A stretch of DNA of 6,978 nt, taken from the NCBI GenBank assembly GCA_002347985.1, contig DDYM01000004.1, positions 4,347 to 11,324 of the forward strand, written 5' to 3'. The position numbers and the translations under genes are program-made. Of this stretch, positions 6,634 to 6,978 are shown in pieces. The stretch is from Bacteroidetes bacterium UBA2234. Lineage in GTDB: Bacteria > Bacteroidota > Bacteroidia > NS11-12g > UBA955. Numbering within the stretch: the first letter of the stretch is position 1; each line of letters opens with the position of its first letter. The notes under the pieces were generated by a model. That model made no database searches. It was not told where the DNA came from and saw nothing but the letters and a program-made list of their open reading frames with translations.

Positions 6634-6978
6634 TCAAATGGAAACATCCCAAACGCGGATGATTTTGTCGTCGCCGGCGCTTGCGAGCAAGCGCCGGCGA
6701 CCGGCATGACCATCTGTCGTGGGTCGTGCACCCGGCTGCGCCGGGTCTATCCAGCAGAGGGCATTCACAGAATGTGAATGCCCTCTGCTGGGATATTTCT
6801 CTCTGTCCACAACCTTCAACAATTCCCCACTGTTCCTATCCCATATTTTAACAGTCTTGTCCATACTCCCACTAGCCAACCAACCCAAATCCGTCCCTGA
6901 CAAAGCGTGAATCGTAAACAAATGCGCCTTTACCTCCCGACTTACAACGCCCTCCTCGCCCATCCACATCAACAACGC
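6634..6978 (-). CDS. WD40-repeat beta-propeller protein, C-terminal end
   Basis: These are the last 114 codons of a WD40 protein cut by the right window edge; the frame is open to the last base. Two full blades are visible. The first, encoded by 6838-6924, runs from HLFTIHAL through WLASGSMDKTVKIWD. The second, encoded by 6646-6780, runs from HSHSVNAL through LLASAGDDKIIRVWD, followed by VSI and a TGA. Both end in the expected [IV]WD. WD40 propellers are scaffolds for protein interactions; in Bacteroidota they are often parts of larger proteins, so partners and location cannot be told from this tail. The second blade is 45 residues against 29 for the first. The surplus lies in the loop reading DPAQPGARPTTDGHAGRRR, encoded by a GC-rich palindrome cluster (6670-6791). 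The frame is uninterrupted, so the gene may still be functional. Confidence 0.88.
   Translation of the reverse strand, partial: ALLMWMGEEGVVSREVKAHLFTIHALSGTDLGWLASGSMDKTVKIWDRNSGELLKVVDREKYPSRGHSHSVNALCWIDPAQPGARPTTDGHAGRRRLLASAGDDKIIRVWDVSI
6670..6701. repeat. perfect 15-bp inverted repeat (hairpin 1) inside WD40 gene
   Basis: GTCGCCGGCGCTTGC (6670-6684) and its exact reverse complement (6687-6701) are separated by only GA. On the coding strand one arm encodes the conserved blade residues around ASAGD and the other encodes GRRRL. A 32-nt perfect hairpin with 2-nt loop, rich in G+C, would be very stable in mRNA or single-stranded DNA. Confidence 0.9.
6730..6746. repeat. perfect 7-bp inverted repeat (hairpin 2) inside WD40 gene
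   Basis: ACCCGGC (6730-6736) and GCCGGGT (6740-6746) flank the loop TGC. This is the middle of the three palindromes and encodes the DPAQPG part of the extra loop of the last blade. Confidence 0.8.
6751..6791. repeat. perfect 19-bp inverted repeat (hairpin 3) inside WD40 gene
   Basis: CCAGCAGAGGGCATTCACA (6751-6769) and its exact reverse complement (6773-6791) flank the loop GAA. With one bulged G (6792) the stem can continue by a further TAT/ATA. On the coding strand one arm encodes the first strand of the last blade (SVNALCW) and the other encodes the preceding PSRGHS. Confidence 0.92.

Noticed and set aside
6540..6731. 63-residue minus-strand open frame near the palindromes
   Set aside because: It overlaps the WD40 frame and its openness is explained by GC-rich palindromic sequence. 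There is no sign of a separate protein.
6670..6791. Integron attC site or RAYT-type REP element
   Set aside because: No attC core (GTTRRRY) pair bounds the region, no GTAG-type tetranucleotide sits at a hairpin foot, and the stems are perfect rather than bulged. No integrase or RAYT transposase is in view.
6670..6791. Rho-independent terminator for the WD40 or a plus-strand transcript
   Set aside because: The stems lie inside the coding sequence and none is followed by a T-tract on either strand.

Overview
The window looks like a chromosomal segment from a member of the Bacteroidota. Three things point there. Two promoter-like sites match the Bacteroidota -7 consensus TAnnTTTG, one of them with a TTTG -33 element. 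The start codons lack clear Shine-Dalgarno sequences. The exported proteins and the dCTP deaminase have the flavour of that phylum. I cannot place it to genus. Most genes are ordinary housekeeping genes, with one toxin-antitoxin pair and one structurally odd WD40 gene at the right edge.

Layout from left to right. A CorA-type magnesium/cobalt transporter (+), missing its N-terminal part, runs in from the left edge. It converges on a HigB-HigA type II toxin-antitoxin pair (-). The pair has its own promoter and a palindrome in its leader that is a likely operator. Divergent from it is a small exported protein of unknown function (+), with a fourfold 15-nt tandem repeat just after its signal peptide and a C8 tract in the reading frame. 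Then come four minus-strand genes: an outer-membrane-type protein of about 335 residues, followed by the tight cluster dcd - glyS - pgk (gaps of 21 and 26 nt). These encode dCTP deaminase, glycyl-tRNA synthetase and phosphoglycerate kinase. They share no pathway, but spacing and orientation suggest one transcript.

At the right edge is the C-terminal end of a WD40 beta-propeller protein (-). Its last blade is encoded by DNA containing three consecutive perfect inverted repeats, with arms of 15, 7 and 19 bp and loops of 2 to 3 nt. They sit in a patch of about 71% GC. The blade is 16 residues longer than the one before it, and the reading frame stays open throughout. This palindrome cluster inside a coding sequence is the most unusual thing in the window. 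It recalls in-frame palindromic elements such as those of Rickettsia, but could also be local template-switch mutation or a dispersed repeat.

No tRNA, rRNA, CRISPR array, insertion sequence or phage gene is visible. No stretch over 300 bases is without a gene.
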